Source: Corbicula japonica (Eukaryota > Mollusca > Bivalvia > Venerida > Cyrenidae). Taken from it: DNA of 64,000 bases. Location: NCBI GenBank assembly GCA_038501625.1, contig JAZAYU010000197.1, positions 310,001-374,000 of the forward strand, in the 5' to 3' direction. Below are positions 55,201 through 64,000 of the stretch, one piece after another. Position 1 is the stretch's first letter. The number at the start of each line of letters is the position of its first letter. The notes below the pieces were generated by a model that made no database searches, was not told where the DNA came from, and saw nothing but the letters and a program-made list of their open reading frames with translations. Position numbers and translations under genes: made by a program.

Positions 55201-58200
55201 CCGTGGGAACCAAGACGGCAAGAGTCCACGATCGCATTTGTGGACGCCACTTTGTCAAAGGTGCGTTTCTTAGTTGACTGAATAAATATTTTGACCTTGT
55301 AATAGTTATTTTAATAGAATTATCAATGCTTTCGTTTTGAAATCAAATAAAAAGTACAAATTTCCGGAGCTCAACGATTACCCCACCCACATCCTTTATA
55401 CCAAGAAATTATCGTGGCCGACATTTACAATGGTAACGTTCTTTGTGATAAGAGTTCTAAATGAAGGGTCCAGAATATTTTAATTATTTCTGTTAATCAC
55501 TTTATATTTGTGTTTGTTGTAGGAAAGAGTGATGATCCCCATTATCCAGATTATGTACCAAGTGTAAACATGAGTAATCCCTACACAGAGAAGAAAAACT
55601 CAGAGGCCATGAAAAGTCGGTATGAGAGAACAGTGTTGCGCGATCCAAGAAGCAGCTTGCATTCCTCACCCCAGATGTAAAGAAACATGAGAAAAGTTCA
55701 GAATGTGATGCTTCAGAAGCCCTACTTGACCTGGCCCAGCTTACTCCCAGTATAGAGACACCAGTCCAGAAAAATCAGACCGGTATATTACTCAAAATCT
55801 TCTCAGGTTAAGTACATGCATGACATAAAATCATGTTATGTATTTAATGGGTGCCGATGAATTTAGAAAAAATCTGCAGAATTTTGCTCACTGTAGCGAA
55901 TAACATAAAACTGTATATGTACAAGTTTTAACGCTTTTGTGAACCTGGTAGATCAATTGACAAACCCATACTGTCCGATCGTAATCTAAAATAAGTTGGC
56001 ATCTTGGTAAAAAAATAACCTTATACGTCTAAAAGAGAACAGTGTAGATCCTGATCAGATGGAACAAACAAGCCAGCTGATCTGGAGCTGCACTGTTAGA
56101 CTAAGGAGATTAGTACCTTAGTTTTCTGTTTTATATGTGCTTTTCATATTATTTCAGATATCCATGACCGCTGCATTAAAGCACCAGAAAGCAATGGAGG
56201 AGATTGGGCAGCTTCAGCAAGAGAAACATCGGCTGAAAGAGGAGATTATGCTTCTAAAGTTCTCCGACAATATGCTGGAGGGAGAAAGAAAAGACACTAA
56301 AATCCGACATACTTTACCCAGGCTCTGTATTAATGATCATACTCATGAAACTGAGTCTGAACTTACAGAATGACGATCTTGCATTCAGCTTTAATGTTTC
56401 CCGGACTGTAATATCCAACATATTAAATGAAGGACTGCCAAAGCTTGCAAACAAAATTGGCTTTCTGTTTCAGTGGCCAGATAAAGAATCTGTGTTGAGG
56501 AATCTTCCAGATGTTTTCCGAGAAACATACCGTAAATTTAGGATAATAATTGACTGTTGTGAAGTTTTCATTGAAAGAGCAGGGAACTTGACATTACGGG
56601 CATCAACATGGTCGAATTACACGCATCACAATGCTGTGAAATTTTAGTTGCCATTACCCCAACAGGTGCGATTAGTTTCGTTTTGCATGCATTTGGTGGC
56701 AGAACGTCAGAGAAGGTCACAACTCTGCGCTTAGGATTTCTGGATTTGATTGAAAGAGATGACCAAATACTGGCTGATTGTGGCTTTCTTATTTCGGAGG
56801 AAGTAGCGTCGCGTAATGCAACTTTAATTATGTCAGATTTTACAAGAGGAAAAAACAGTTAAGTGCCAGAGAAGTGGAACATAGAAGGAAAATAGCCCGT
56901 GTCAGAATACATGTGGAGCGAGCCATAGAGAGGCTGAAAATCTTTAAACTTTTAAGTTCAAAAATGAATCTTCAGATGATTCCACATGCCGACAACATAA
57001 TGACAATTTGCTCTGCAGTATCTAACTTGCACCCTAGGCTTGATAATTAGAGTAGCTTTTGATACTTAACCGGCAGAGTTATCAACAAGTTTATTTATTA
57101 AGAAAGTTGTGGAAATCCGCTAAATAAAAATGTAACAAAAAAGTGAAAAGGTGTAGATCCTGATCTACGGATGTGCCAGCTGATCTGGATCTACACTGAT
57201 GCCCAGGCAATCAAGGCATATTTATGAAGCAAAGTGTTAAGTAAGCAAGCATAAAACATAATGGTTTCAATGACTTGTATATTTTATTCTAAAATTTTAA
57301 CCGTTGTTTTTGTTACTGAATAAACAGAGATTCTCTATCATAATAAAATAAAAAAAAGTTTACATTCTATGCTTTGTTGTTAACATTGAAAACAAATATA
57401 AATTGTCAGATACATTTTAAAAAAAGGGTTAAGTAAAATCTCAAACTGGGATTCAAACCTACACAACCATGAATCGCTACAGAAAGTGAAATAAGAGCTC
57501 TGCACTCCTTCTGTCACAACTATATCAGCAATGCTGAAAAAATGATTAAGTTTTTGTAATCGATTGGCTGTCCCTAATCTGGGATTGCAGGCTGCACATT
57601 CTGTAAGGATGAAAGTAACCTTTATTATGTGGAAGTGACATCACTTTCTTGTAATACATTCAAACTTTGTTTTAAATGTAATCTGAGCATTTATAATGAA
57701 TGTTGAACCCTTTATGCCCGTTCCTAATCTTAATAAAAATGCATTATACAATATATATGCATATACATGTATATAAAAAATAAAATATGTTAAAGAATGG
57801 TTTCTTTCACTTTGACATATAGTTGCTCTGTTAAATTAAAAATCCAATTTCATTTAACAAACAGAAATAAGTCTACAATGTCTTATTATTTCAACTTATT
57901 GCATTCCAATTCATATTGCCAACACTGTACATGCACCACCAATTTGTTTTGTAAACGCTGATGGTACAGGCAGTGTTTACTCCAGCGCCTGCAGCACTTT
58001 GATTATTGTAAGCCGGCATCTGAAACCTTGAATTTTACTCTACGAATGATAATTCTACAAATAACAATCAGATTACCGATTATTTGTTTTTATTTCAAGA
58101 CCGAATCAATCAGTTTTGGTTATGAAGTATACGTAACATTTTTAAAAGATCAAAATATTTATTCGTTGAACATAAACGCCATAAATTATTAGGTCAATTC

Positions 58201-61200
58201 TGTTGTTTAAATGTGTAAGTATCAACAAATTTAGATTGTAATTTTATATGTATACAGATCAAAACCAGATATTGACATATGACGATTTCCGGATTATTGC
58301 GCATTACCTGTCTTAGAAATTTGCAACTGTCATACCTGGAAAAAATAATTTTCAGCAGAAAAGACATTAAGATGAAAATGTTGTATAAAAATTCGTAATA
58401 TTAATGCTTATGTTTGTCCGAATTGCGTTTCATACTGCCTTATGTCAACAAGAATGATACATATTCAAAACATTAAAAATCTAAATATCTAATAAATAGC
58501 GAAAATAAAAAGTCTGGCTAGAATAACAGACCAGCAACTTAATATTTCACCGCGGGCGACGAACGCAAACCTGCTATATATTTGATATTGTTTGCTATTA
58601 TGTCCTTAGGTCATAGTCCGATCGTTCAGCTTTCCCGCAGATCCTCGTTTTGGATTGATTTCCGGTAACGGGAAGTAACTCGTACAGGACTGTGAAACTG
58701 TTTATTGGAAAGGCGTATATGCTGAGTATGTAACCAACTACTAAAATTAAGAAAAGAAAAACATCAAGAGTAACAAGTAGTATTTACCGGATATTTCTTT
58801 TTAATTTTAGTTGAAGTATTCGGCATTACAACAGACCTACAGTTCAAAAAAGAAGGAATACCCACTAAGCACGAAGTCATAACACCGTATATTTTATTCC
58901 GTTGTGGTTTTCTGAAAGCTTCAGGGCGCTTCTATACAGTGTCTTGGTATATTGTAAAACACAGTTTTTTAATTTATGTCCCCCATTCGCAGAAGAGTGC
59001 GTATATTGCTTTACATATGTCGGTCGGTCGGTTCGTCCGTTCCTCCATCCTCCATCCGTAAATCCGTTACCAATCTTGTCCGATCAATAACTAGACAACG
59101 ATTTTATAAACACTTTTCAGATTTGAAAGGGGGATAGTCATCACAAATAATTAACCTCAATTGATTTTGAGGTCAGTAGGTTAAAGGTCATCACAGTGAT
59201 CTTCAATAAAATAACAGCAGATTATTTTCCGATTAGCGTTTTGTGGGAGGGGGCATATCTGTTATAAAAACATCTCTTGTTGTTTTATTGTGTAACTTGT
59301 TTTGACAACATTATTTATTATTTGTTTATTTTAATTTTAGTTCAATACGTCAAGCAACTTTTTAATTTTAAAATTGCGGAAGGATTTTTTAAAACGAATG
59401 CCTCGTTAAAATGCCTTAAACAAATCATCGCAAACACTCCTTGGCCACATTTTTTTGAATACGCTATAAAATAATTGTGTGCGAAAAACGGTGAATCACA
59501 TCAAAAAGTGACCATCTTTACATAATATTGTTTTTTTTCCTTTTTGATTGGCTTGAAAGTGTCAAATGATTTCACAAAGAATTGTATCAATTGAATTTGG
59601 AACGACTCCTATTTCTAAATTTTAATATTTTCTTACAATTTGTTTTAATTTGTTAGATTGATTACCCTCTTTTAAATGCTATAGCTGTAACTTTTTGTGG
59701 TTGTTTCCGATTAAATTGTTTGAAGATATGATAGTCATGTTTACATAAATTCATAAAAAGACAATACCATTCAAATGCCCGTTTTTGCCACAATATATAA
59801 ATAATCGACACAGTATATAATGAGAAGTTTATTTTCAAAAATAGTTAATGTTATAACAAAAGCAGTCCAGAATATATCCCAAATGACACTTTATCTCGCA
59901 TTACCTCTTATATCGGTACATCTAACCAAATCCCCATAATTAACAGCCATGCAATCTGCTTGAACAAAGTTTTGAAAAAATATATACAATGTAGTACAAT
60001 TTAAAGTCAGAAGTCTGTAAAAGTCTTTTAAAAGTATGTTTGTTCAGTTTTGATAAGTTTGTGAAACTGAAAACTATTACTTTATAATGATTATTGTTCA
60101 ACATTTGTTCACTATTGAAATATAAAGGTTCTTCAAAGAATCAACTTACATTATTCGGAATTATAGCTAATTATTTGAACTTTATCAATTGTGATGAACT
60201 ATTTGGTCTTAAATATGTAGCAGTGTTCGTCGAAAGTTCAATTTGATTGCTTGTTTCGATTTTCATAAAAATAATTTTTAATTCTCACATTTTCTTAAAA
60301 AGGTTTGGGTTGAATTCATTTGAGGATACATTGTGCCTCACAAGTATTTTCCCTGTTTAGTCATCAATATTCTCGCGAATTTTTACCTTTTTTAATCATA
60401 ATAATTGGATTGATTAATTTCTTCTGGGATTTAAGGATACTTGTATAAGTGTGATATAATTAATTTGTTTCTTTAACAAAGAAGACAGTTATTTTAAATC
60501 AATTTCCTTTCAGATTTCATCATCACTGTGATATAATTTCTCTAAATATTTGAAGATGATGTCGGTTTATAAAGATTGAAAAATACATTGTAAAACCAAA
60601 AATGATAAAAAATTATTTAATGTCGGACGCTTTAAAGTTAAATAACTTCTTTTGTTAACAATATGAAGTAATATTTATGTGTGCACATTCTAAACGATAA
60701 CAATACTTTTACACAATTTACGATCGTATAATATTCATAGCTACGAATATGTGATTACTAGCTGTCACGCAAATACCGATTGGTACAGTCTAGATTACTA
60801 ATTTAGACTAATTCAAATTTTAAAATAAGATGTCATATCCTCTTGTAACAAAACAGTGATCAATACGCTTGGCCTATCAAACTAACTAAAGTTGAAAAAT
60901 ATTAGAATTTTCATTGTCTTCAATATAGGTGAGTGTTTTGTCAAAATACTAGTTGAAGTTTTAAACTAGATCAGTTTTATATGACAGAAAACACGTTTAT
61001 ACAGTAGCAATTTTGAGTTTACTTAGTTTCAAAACTGTAAACATAGCAGTTTGTTTGTATGTTGTATAATATGAAATTCACGTAATAGTACGTTGAAAGA
61101 GTTATCGATCCATTAAAAACGTGAACGACATGTATACTATTTCTTTTTCAAATACTTACAAATATTTGTTGTTTTTATTTTGTAATCACAGTATTTAATG

Positions 61201-61565
61201 AATTGATGATTGCTAAGTTGTATGACTTGAGTCGAATATTGGTAAAGTATTTGTTTGTTCACCTCTTTCACAAATGATGATAAAAATAGTGTAGTAATTC
61301 TTTACGACATTTAAGTTATTGAAGGATATGGCTCATGCGTAGAAGTAAAAGCATAATGTTCATCTAACTATGCGTTCTCGTGGAAACAGTTTTTAATGAT
61401 GCCAGTTTAACACTAAAATTGAAAAAAAACATGTTTATATATATTAGGTTTTTGAATGGAAATTTGATGTATAAAGCTGGCCCATCTACCAATGAGACAG
61501 ATTTCCTTCTACACGAAGACAGACTGCTTACATATGCAGCTAGAACAAGTTTACATTCCAAACAG
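43791..61565 (+). CDS. VWDE-like: VWDE-like protein, copy B (5-prime part, runs off window)
   Basis: Exons: 43791-43836, 44492-44701, 45227-45412, 46594-46629, 48866-49075, 51258-51434, 51614-51637, 54171-54821, 58811-58946 and 61448-61565. They give 1794 bases and 598 codons, all open with matching phases and GT-AG borders, and the last donor (gtacga) leads to exons beyond this window. Domains: signal peptide, D8C, D8C, 217-residue Thr/Ser stalk and the first two exons of the VWDE N-terminal module. Compared with copy A, exons 1-7 are nearly identical and exons 9-10 clearly diverged. Membrane anchor, VWD and EGF are expected but not visible. Confidence 0.85.
43967..44100. repeat. Foldback hairpin in intron 1 (copy B)
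   Basis: Retained counterpart of 5418-5550 with the same central ACGAGGCTCTGCCGAGT and a few arm changes. Confidence 0.75.
44492..46629 (+). CDS. Exons 2-4: first D8C domain and microexon (copy B)
   Basis: Same phases and lengths as copy A (210, 186 and 36 bases). Exon 2 differs mainly in the stretch KLFPGWYSTMYNGSQFII, against HLFQGWYSAMYNGSQYLI in copy A: six amino-acid changes within 18 residues while flanking codons are conserved. Exon 3 differs at only a few bases. Exon 4 reads LSENILTTNNV. Confidence 0.8.
46171..46222 (+). repeat. (GAT)n microsatellite, expanded only in copy B
   Basis: About 17 GAT/ATG triplets in intron 3. Copy A has only a few related triplets at the aligned place (near 7628). 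Confidence 0.9.
47489..48507. mobile_element. 1019-bp GACGTC-rich terminal-inverted-repeat element
   Basis: Absent from copy A (9858-9872 is continuous). The left end cccaggaaacatttgacgtc and the right end gacgtcgggtgtttactggg form inverted repeats of the type CCCAGtAAACA..GACGTC, with TA on both sides (47487-47488, 48508-48509). The termini carry many gacgtcgg and ccgac/aatccaac blocks that are inverted relative to each other. An internal 121-bp direct repeat (starts 47641 and 47762) lies in the interior. No transposase was recognised. Confidence 0.85.
48866..51637 (+). CDS. Exons 5-7: second D8C domain and microexon (copy B)
   Basis: Exons 48866-49075, 51258-51434 and 51614-51637. Exon 5 begins ERLCSETAKPLDRMDTRSVN and ends RCGTQNPIYMRG. 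Exon 6 begins AHPSFELI and is one codon longer than in copy A (LYGAGVCFG against LYIGFCFG). Intron 5 is 2.2 kb here against 0.28 kb in copy A because of the insertion at 49207-50801. Confidence 0.8.
49207..50801. mobile_element. 1.6-kb inverted-repeat element with a THAP fragment
   Basis: Ends gaccttacgctggtc and ctagcgtaaggtc give an 11-base terminal inverted repeat (GACCTTACGCT). AATT flanks both sides (49203-49206, 50802-50805), fitting a 4-bp target duplication. It is absent from copy A. Inside are a THAP-like start at 49357, an unassigned open frame on the - strand at 50469-50723, and a low-complexity array of tttgaaatgtct-like units (about 50345-50550). No DDE transposase was recognised, so the superfamily is open. 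Confidence 0.8.
49357..49488 (+). pseudogene. THAP-type zinc finger fragment
   Basis: A 43-codon frame begins MVKRCCYGTCNSDTRYPERQ and continues KFIPFPKPNTNLEKAK to TAA. The C-x3-C spacing followed by F-x-P-FP-P matches the N-terminal half of a THAP domain, a DNA-binding zinc finger shared by P-element and several DDE transposases. The later C-x2-H half was not found; it may lie in another exon or be lost. Confidence 0.65.
52918..52982 (+). repeat. Dispersed cloverleaf-like repeat core, unit B copy
   Basis: Counterpart of 12780-12842, with cagtggcaaactgtttttcc and gaccgttccagggcggt. One arm mismatch has arisen since duplication. Confidence 0.55.
54171..54821 (+). CDS. Exon 8: Thr/Ser-rich mucin-like stalk, long form (copy B)
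   Basis: 217 open codons, overwhelmingly Thr and Ser with Pro (for example TSPTTTTPLSTFAIKTFLTN, near the middle, and TTTTTPMPTTTEKG at the end), followed by a good donor GTAAAC. It should form a long O-glycosylated stalk between D8C and the VWDE module. The first 173 bases match copy A closely; from 54344 onward the sequences differ and this copy is about 430 bases longer. Open frames in other phases and on the - strand are by-products of the ACN-rich composition. Confidence 0.85.
55060..57050 (+). pseudogene. THAP plus DDE_Tnp_4 transposon gene (ISL2EU/PIF-Harbinger-like), decayed
   Basis: ATG at 55060 opens MVVSCCVTGCSQRYEAGVSF, YRFPKNTTRRTMWFAAV: a THAP half. The second half, ICGRHFVKG, is in another frame and ends at a donor (55261). 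An exon from 55523 reads KSDDPHYPDYVPS. A coiled coil (EEIGQLQQEKHRLKEEIMLL), a helix-turn-helix (NVSRTVISNILNEGLPKLAN), IIDCCEVFIERAG, LADCGF and RVRIHVERAIERLKIF follow. The last three hold the expected D, D and E of the catalytic triad. At least three frameshifts and an internal stop separate the pieces, with the frame ending at TAG 57048-57050. Terminal repeats of the element were not identified. It lies in intron 8 of copy B. Confidence 0.85.
56040..57195 (+). repeat. Two copies of a gtgtagatcctgatc hairpin motif
   Basis: About 56041-56096 and 57151-57200 both run gtgtagatcctgatc, then ccagctgatctgg, then a closing ctacact or ctgcact, so each can fold on itself. They lie within and just after the decayed THAP/DDE transposon and may be part of its termini or a separate small element. 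Confidence 0.5.
58811..61565 (+). CDS. Exons 9-10: VWDE N-terminal module (copy B)
   Basis: Exon 9 (58811-58946) reads VEVFGITTDLQFKKEG, then YILFRCGFLKASGRFYTVSW. Exon 10 (61448-61565) reads FLNGNLMYKAGPSTNETDFL, then HEDRLLTYAARTSLHSKQ. Lengths (136 and 118) and phases equal those of copy A exons 9 and 10, but about a third of residues differ. This is far more divergence than in exons 1-7. Confidence 0.82.
58980..59275 (+). repeat. Interspersed repeat with a (CGGT)n run (intron 9 of copy B)
   Basis: It starts tgtcccccattcgcagaaga, contains tcggtcggtcggttcgtccg near 59019-59038 and ttgaggtcagtaggttaaaggtcatc, and ends gggagggggcatatctgtt near 59248. The ends tgtccccc and gggggcat are partly complementary. 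It shares its layout with the start of the window (about 110-225). Confidence 0.6.
59276..61447. other. Remainder of intron 9 of copy B
   Basis: 2.2 kb of AT-rich DNA. I see no exon, repeat array or mobile element that I can support. Confidence 0.5.
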
Positions 61566-64000
61566 GTACGAATAAAATATCTTAAATTATAAATAAAACA
61601 GAAGTAATATGAACTAAGGCACTGCCTCTCTCGGAATCGACGAATCAAAAGTGATGTATATCGTATGTTTAACAATTAAACAAATCATCATTTGTTATTT
61701 TACTTTTTAACCAAAACTGATCAAGGTTGTCAGATGCATCACTATATCTTAGTGAGCTGAATGATTCTGTAAAGTTTGGAAGAATCCTTTGAGATGTTGA
61801 ATACACCAGTTTGCATGTAAACTCTAAGTTAAACAGCACCGAAATGTGATTAAAATGCAAGGCTGACCGATGGTATAGAAATGTAGACTCATAAAAATCT
61901 GGTTAACAAGGTAGTCAAGTCAAGTCAAGTAATATTTATTTTGAAAGTCGCAGGCATATAAGAAATATGTGTAACATACAAATGTACAAATACACATATT
62001 AAAACACAAGCTCTGTAGAGCTTTTAAAACCGACTTAACATAAATAAATAAGACAAGCACAGATAACAGCATAAACAGTATACCATACATACAACAAGTG
62101 CAACACTTTTACAACAACTTATGAACAATTATATTGGGTTATAAGACTACATACAAATTAAATGCCTTAAAACATAAAATCCTAAAAAGTACATGAATAT
62201 GAGCATTAGATTAAAGTTGCATATAGGTAGTAAGAAGGTACAAGTTATTAAGTTTTATGCCATAACATTAACTATTAACTAAGATTCAATATGTTGATTT
62301 AAAACACACCTGAATATAAGACATCACATCAAAACAATAATATCAATGTCAGAGCATACATTTTTAAGTAAAGCACACATTTAAAATAAGCACATAAAAC
62401 AAGATTTAAAAGCCATGGACATACATGTACATAGGTAGTAACTACATGTAACAAACATATAAGAGACAAAATAACAATGCTCAACTAAGAGTCTAAGGCT
62501 AAGCAGAACAAGCATAAAATGGTAGATTGTAAAACATCATTCCACAACACCTTAACTACCTAGTTGGAATATGGTGACATCAATATTCAAGCTTGAAATC
62601 AACAAACATACTTTTGGGTCTGAGGACTTAAGATAATACTATGAGTGACAGTAGAGGAATTTATTATCCGAATAGAATGAAACATTCAAATTATTCCATG
62701 AAAAGCAAATGCTGAAGGAGTCTATTCCTATTTTCCTATGGTTCCATTTCACAGCAAATTATATTCATAACAGAATTATACTGATTGTGTTGTTCATTTA
62801 CTGTTCTTCAATGAGGTCTACATTAAAACGTTTTTGTATTATTTGATATCAAAATCACACAGTATAATTCTTTACAATATGAGTGACAGTAGCGGAATTT
62901 ATTATCCGAATAGAATGAAACATTCAAATTAGTCCATGAAAAGCAAATGCTGAAGGAGTCTATTCCTATTTTCTATGGTTCCATTTCACAGCAAATTATA
63001 TTCATAACAAAATTATACTGATTGTGTTGTTCATTTACTGTTCTTCAATGAGGTCTACATTAAAACGTTTTTGTATTATTTGTTATCACAATCACACAGT
63101 ATAATTCTTTACACAATTCTTTTTCTTGTCAAGTGACATAAACTTCCAGTTTCATGAACCAGATTTGTCACACATCTTTCATATGTATACTTCAAACTGA
63201 AACACAAATTACAAAAAACAAATTTTATAAACAATATTATGTGCCCAATGCATGCATATACCTTCCGATAACTTAATTTATTTTCTTAGTGACAGAGTTC
63301 CTTAAAGTTGCCGGACAGTCGGACCTGTCCGGTAAAATTTGGACTGGTCTGATGTGATTTCCAATGTTGTAGGACCGAATGTCCTGCAAAAATTTTATCT
63401 GCATTTTCCAATTTTACTCGCTAAATTACAATTTTACTCGCTGTTTTGATTCAAGACTGTTCCGAGGGACATGAGTGAGGATATCTGAATGAAATATTTT
63501 ACGTATTCGTCATAATGACAATTTGTACCACTGAAAAAACACAACAAAAACACCCTTAATACTGTGTTTTGCTTATTTAATGTGTTAAATGTTTCCGTCA
63601 GACAGAAATTGTTTCGGTCAGAAGGATTTTCACATCTTGTCTGACCTCATGTCTGACACTTTTTTACAACTTTCGGGAAGTCTGTAGCGACCATTACACT
63701 CAAACATCTGGACCAAGGCATGTGTACAAAAGCTCGACACAAACTATTGGACTGTGAAAAGTAAATAAAATAAATAAATTTTCAAATTTATACCAATTAA
63801 CTAACCGTCAACACGGCTGCACCATGCAACACATTTGAACTTGTAACAGTTAGTGAGTTACTTGTTTGACAGAGCAGAGGTGTAGAATTCCACTCAATCG
63901 CTCGCCATGGCGAGTAAATAATCTGTTAGGTCATGGAAGCAGCTGAAACACTCGACCGGTAGGACGAATAAATTTTCCAGCAAAGCACAAGTGTGTTCTT
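61566..64000. other. Right-hand end: intron 10 of copy B, no gene recognised
   Basis: An aagtcaagtcaagtcaagta microrepeat at about 61914-61933, followed by AT-rich sequence, could be the 3-prime tail of a reverse-strand retroposon. A 238-bp tandem duplication lies at 62641-63116. Around 63310-63370 are ccggacag/ctgtccgg inverted motifs. Nothing coding could be assigned. Confidence 0.5.
62641..63116 (+). repeat. 238-bp direct tandem duplication
   Basis: atgagtgacagtag at 62641 recurs at 62879 with the following 230 or so bases nearly unchanged (one-base differences such as agagg/agcgg and tttcctatgg/tttctatgg). It is a recent two-copy duplication. Confidence 0.9.

Larger units (their letters stand above)
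54822..58810. other. Intron 8 of copy B
   Basis: 4 kb with a decayed THAP/DDE transposon in its first half. From 57210 to 58810 I see only AT-rich DNA. A weak tRNA B-box-like gtttgaatccc lies on the - strand near 57451-57461, too degraded to call. Confidence 0.55.

Noticed and set aside
63300..63480. Possible exon around the ccggacag/ctgtccgg motifs
   Set aside because: Short open stretches exist on the - strand but no family was recognised and no convincing splice sites were found.

Overview
Eukaryotic, AT-rich, intron-dense DNA. The gene families (C1q, thrombospondin type-1, D8C and VWD/EGF domains) and the interspersed tandem-repeat elements suggest a bivalve mollusc, probably a heterodont clam or mussel. 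That placement is inference; no species is claimed. There are no prokaryotic operons, rRNA genes or CRISPR arrays. Most long open frames are intronic shadows, and the real coding sequence lies in short exons joined here by GT-AG sites and matching phases.

The main content is a tandem pair of genes for proteins like VWDE (von Willebrand factor D and EGF domain-containing protein), both on the + strand. Copy A (5241-38038) can be read in full: 26 exons, 4215 coding bases and 1404 residues, with every junction phase closing. Its order is signal peptide, two D8C (uromodulin-type) domains, Thr/Ser-rich mucin-like stalk, VWDE-type N-terminal region, VWD domain, RQRR basic site, one EGF, Cys-containing membrane-proximal region, transmembrane helix and about 140-residue cytoplasmic tail. 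Copy B starts at 43791. Its first 10 exons (598 residues) lie in the window and the rest is beyond the right edge.

Upstream of each copy, on the - strand and divergent from it, are exons of a thrombospondin type-1 (TSP1)/C1q gene. Copy A keeps two open TSP1 exons but has a broken, truncated C1q exon. Copy B keeps an intact C1q exon but has a broken TSP1 exon.

A young segmental duplication or gene-conversion tract links 637-15645 with 39211-54343. It begins inside the C1q exon and ends inside the mucin exon (exon 8). Past that point the two VWDE-like genes are clearly more diverged, so the gene pair looks older than the tract.

Mobile DNA fills the introns and gives several empty-site comparisons. 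Copy A alone has a mariner (13070-14349). Copy B alone has a GACGTC-rich inverted-repeat element (47489-48507) and a THAP-fragment element (49207-50801). Copy B intron 8 holds a decayed THAP/DDE transposon (55060-57050), and copy A intron 16 holds a Penelope-like reverse-transcriptase fragment (about 30404-30616). Two related satellite-bearing elements (20870-22140 and 28550-30020), several foldback hairpins, and a dispersed repeat that can fold like a cloverleaf complete the picture. The last 2.4 kb (61566-64000) has no gene I can support.
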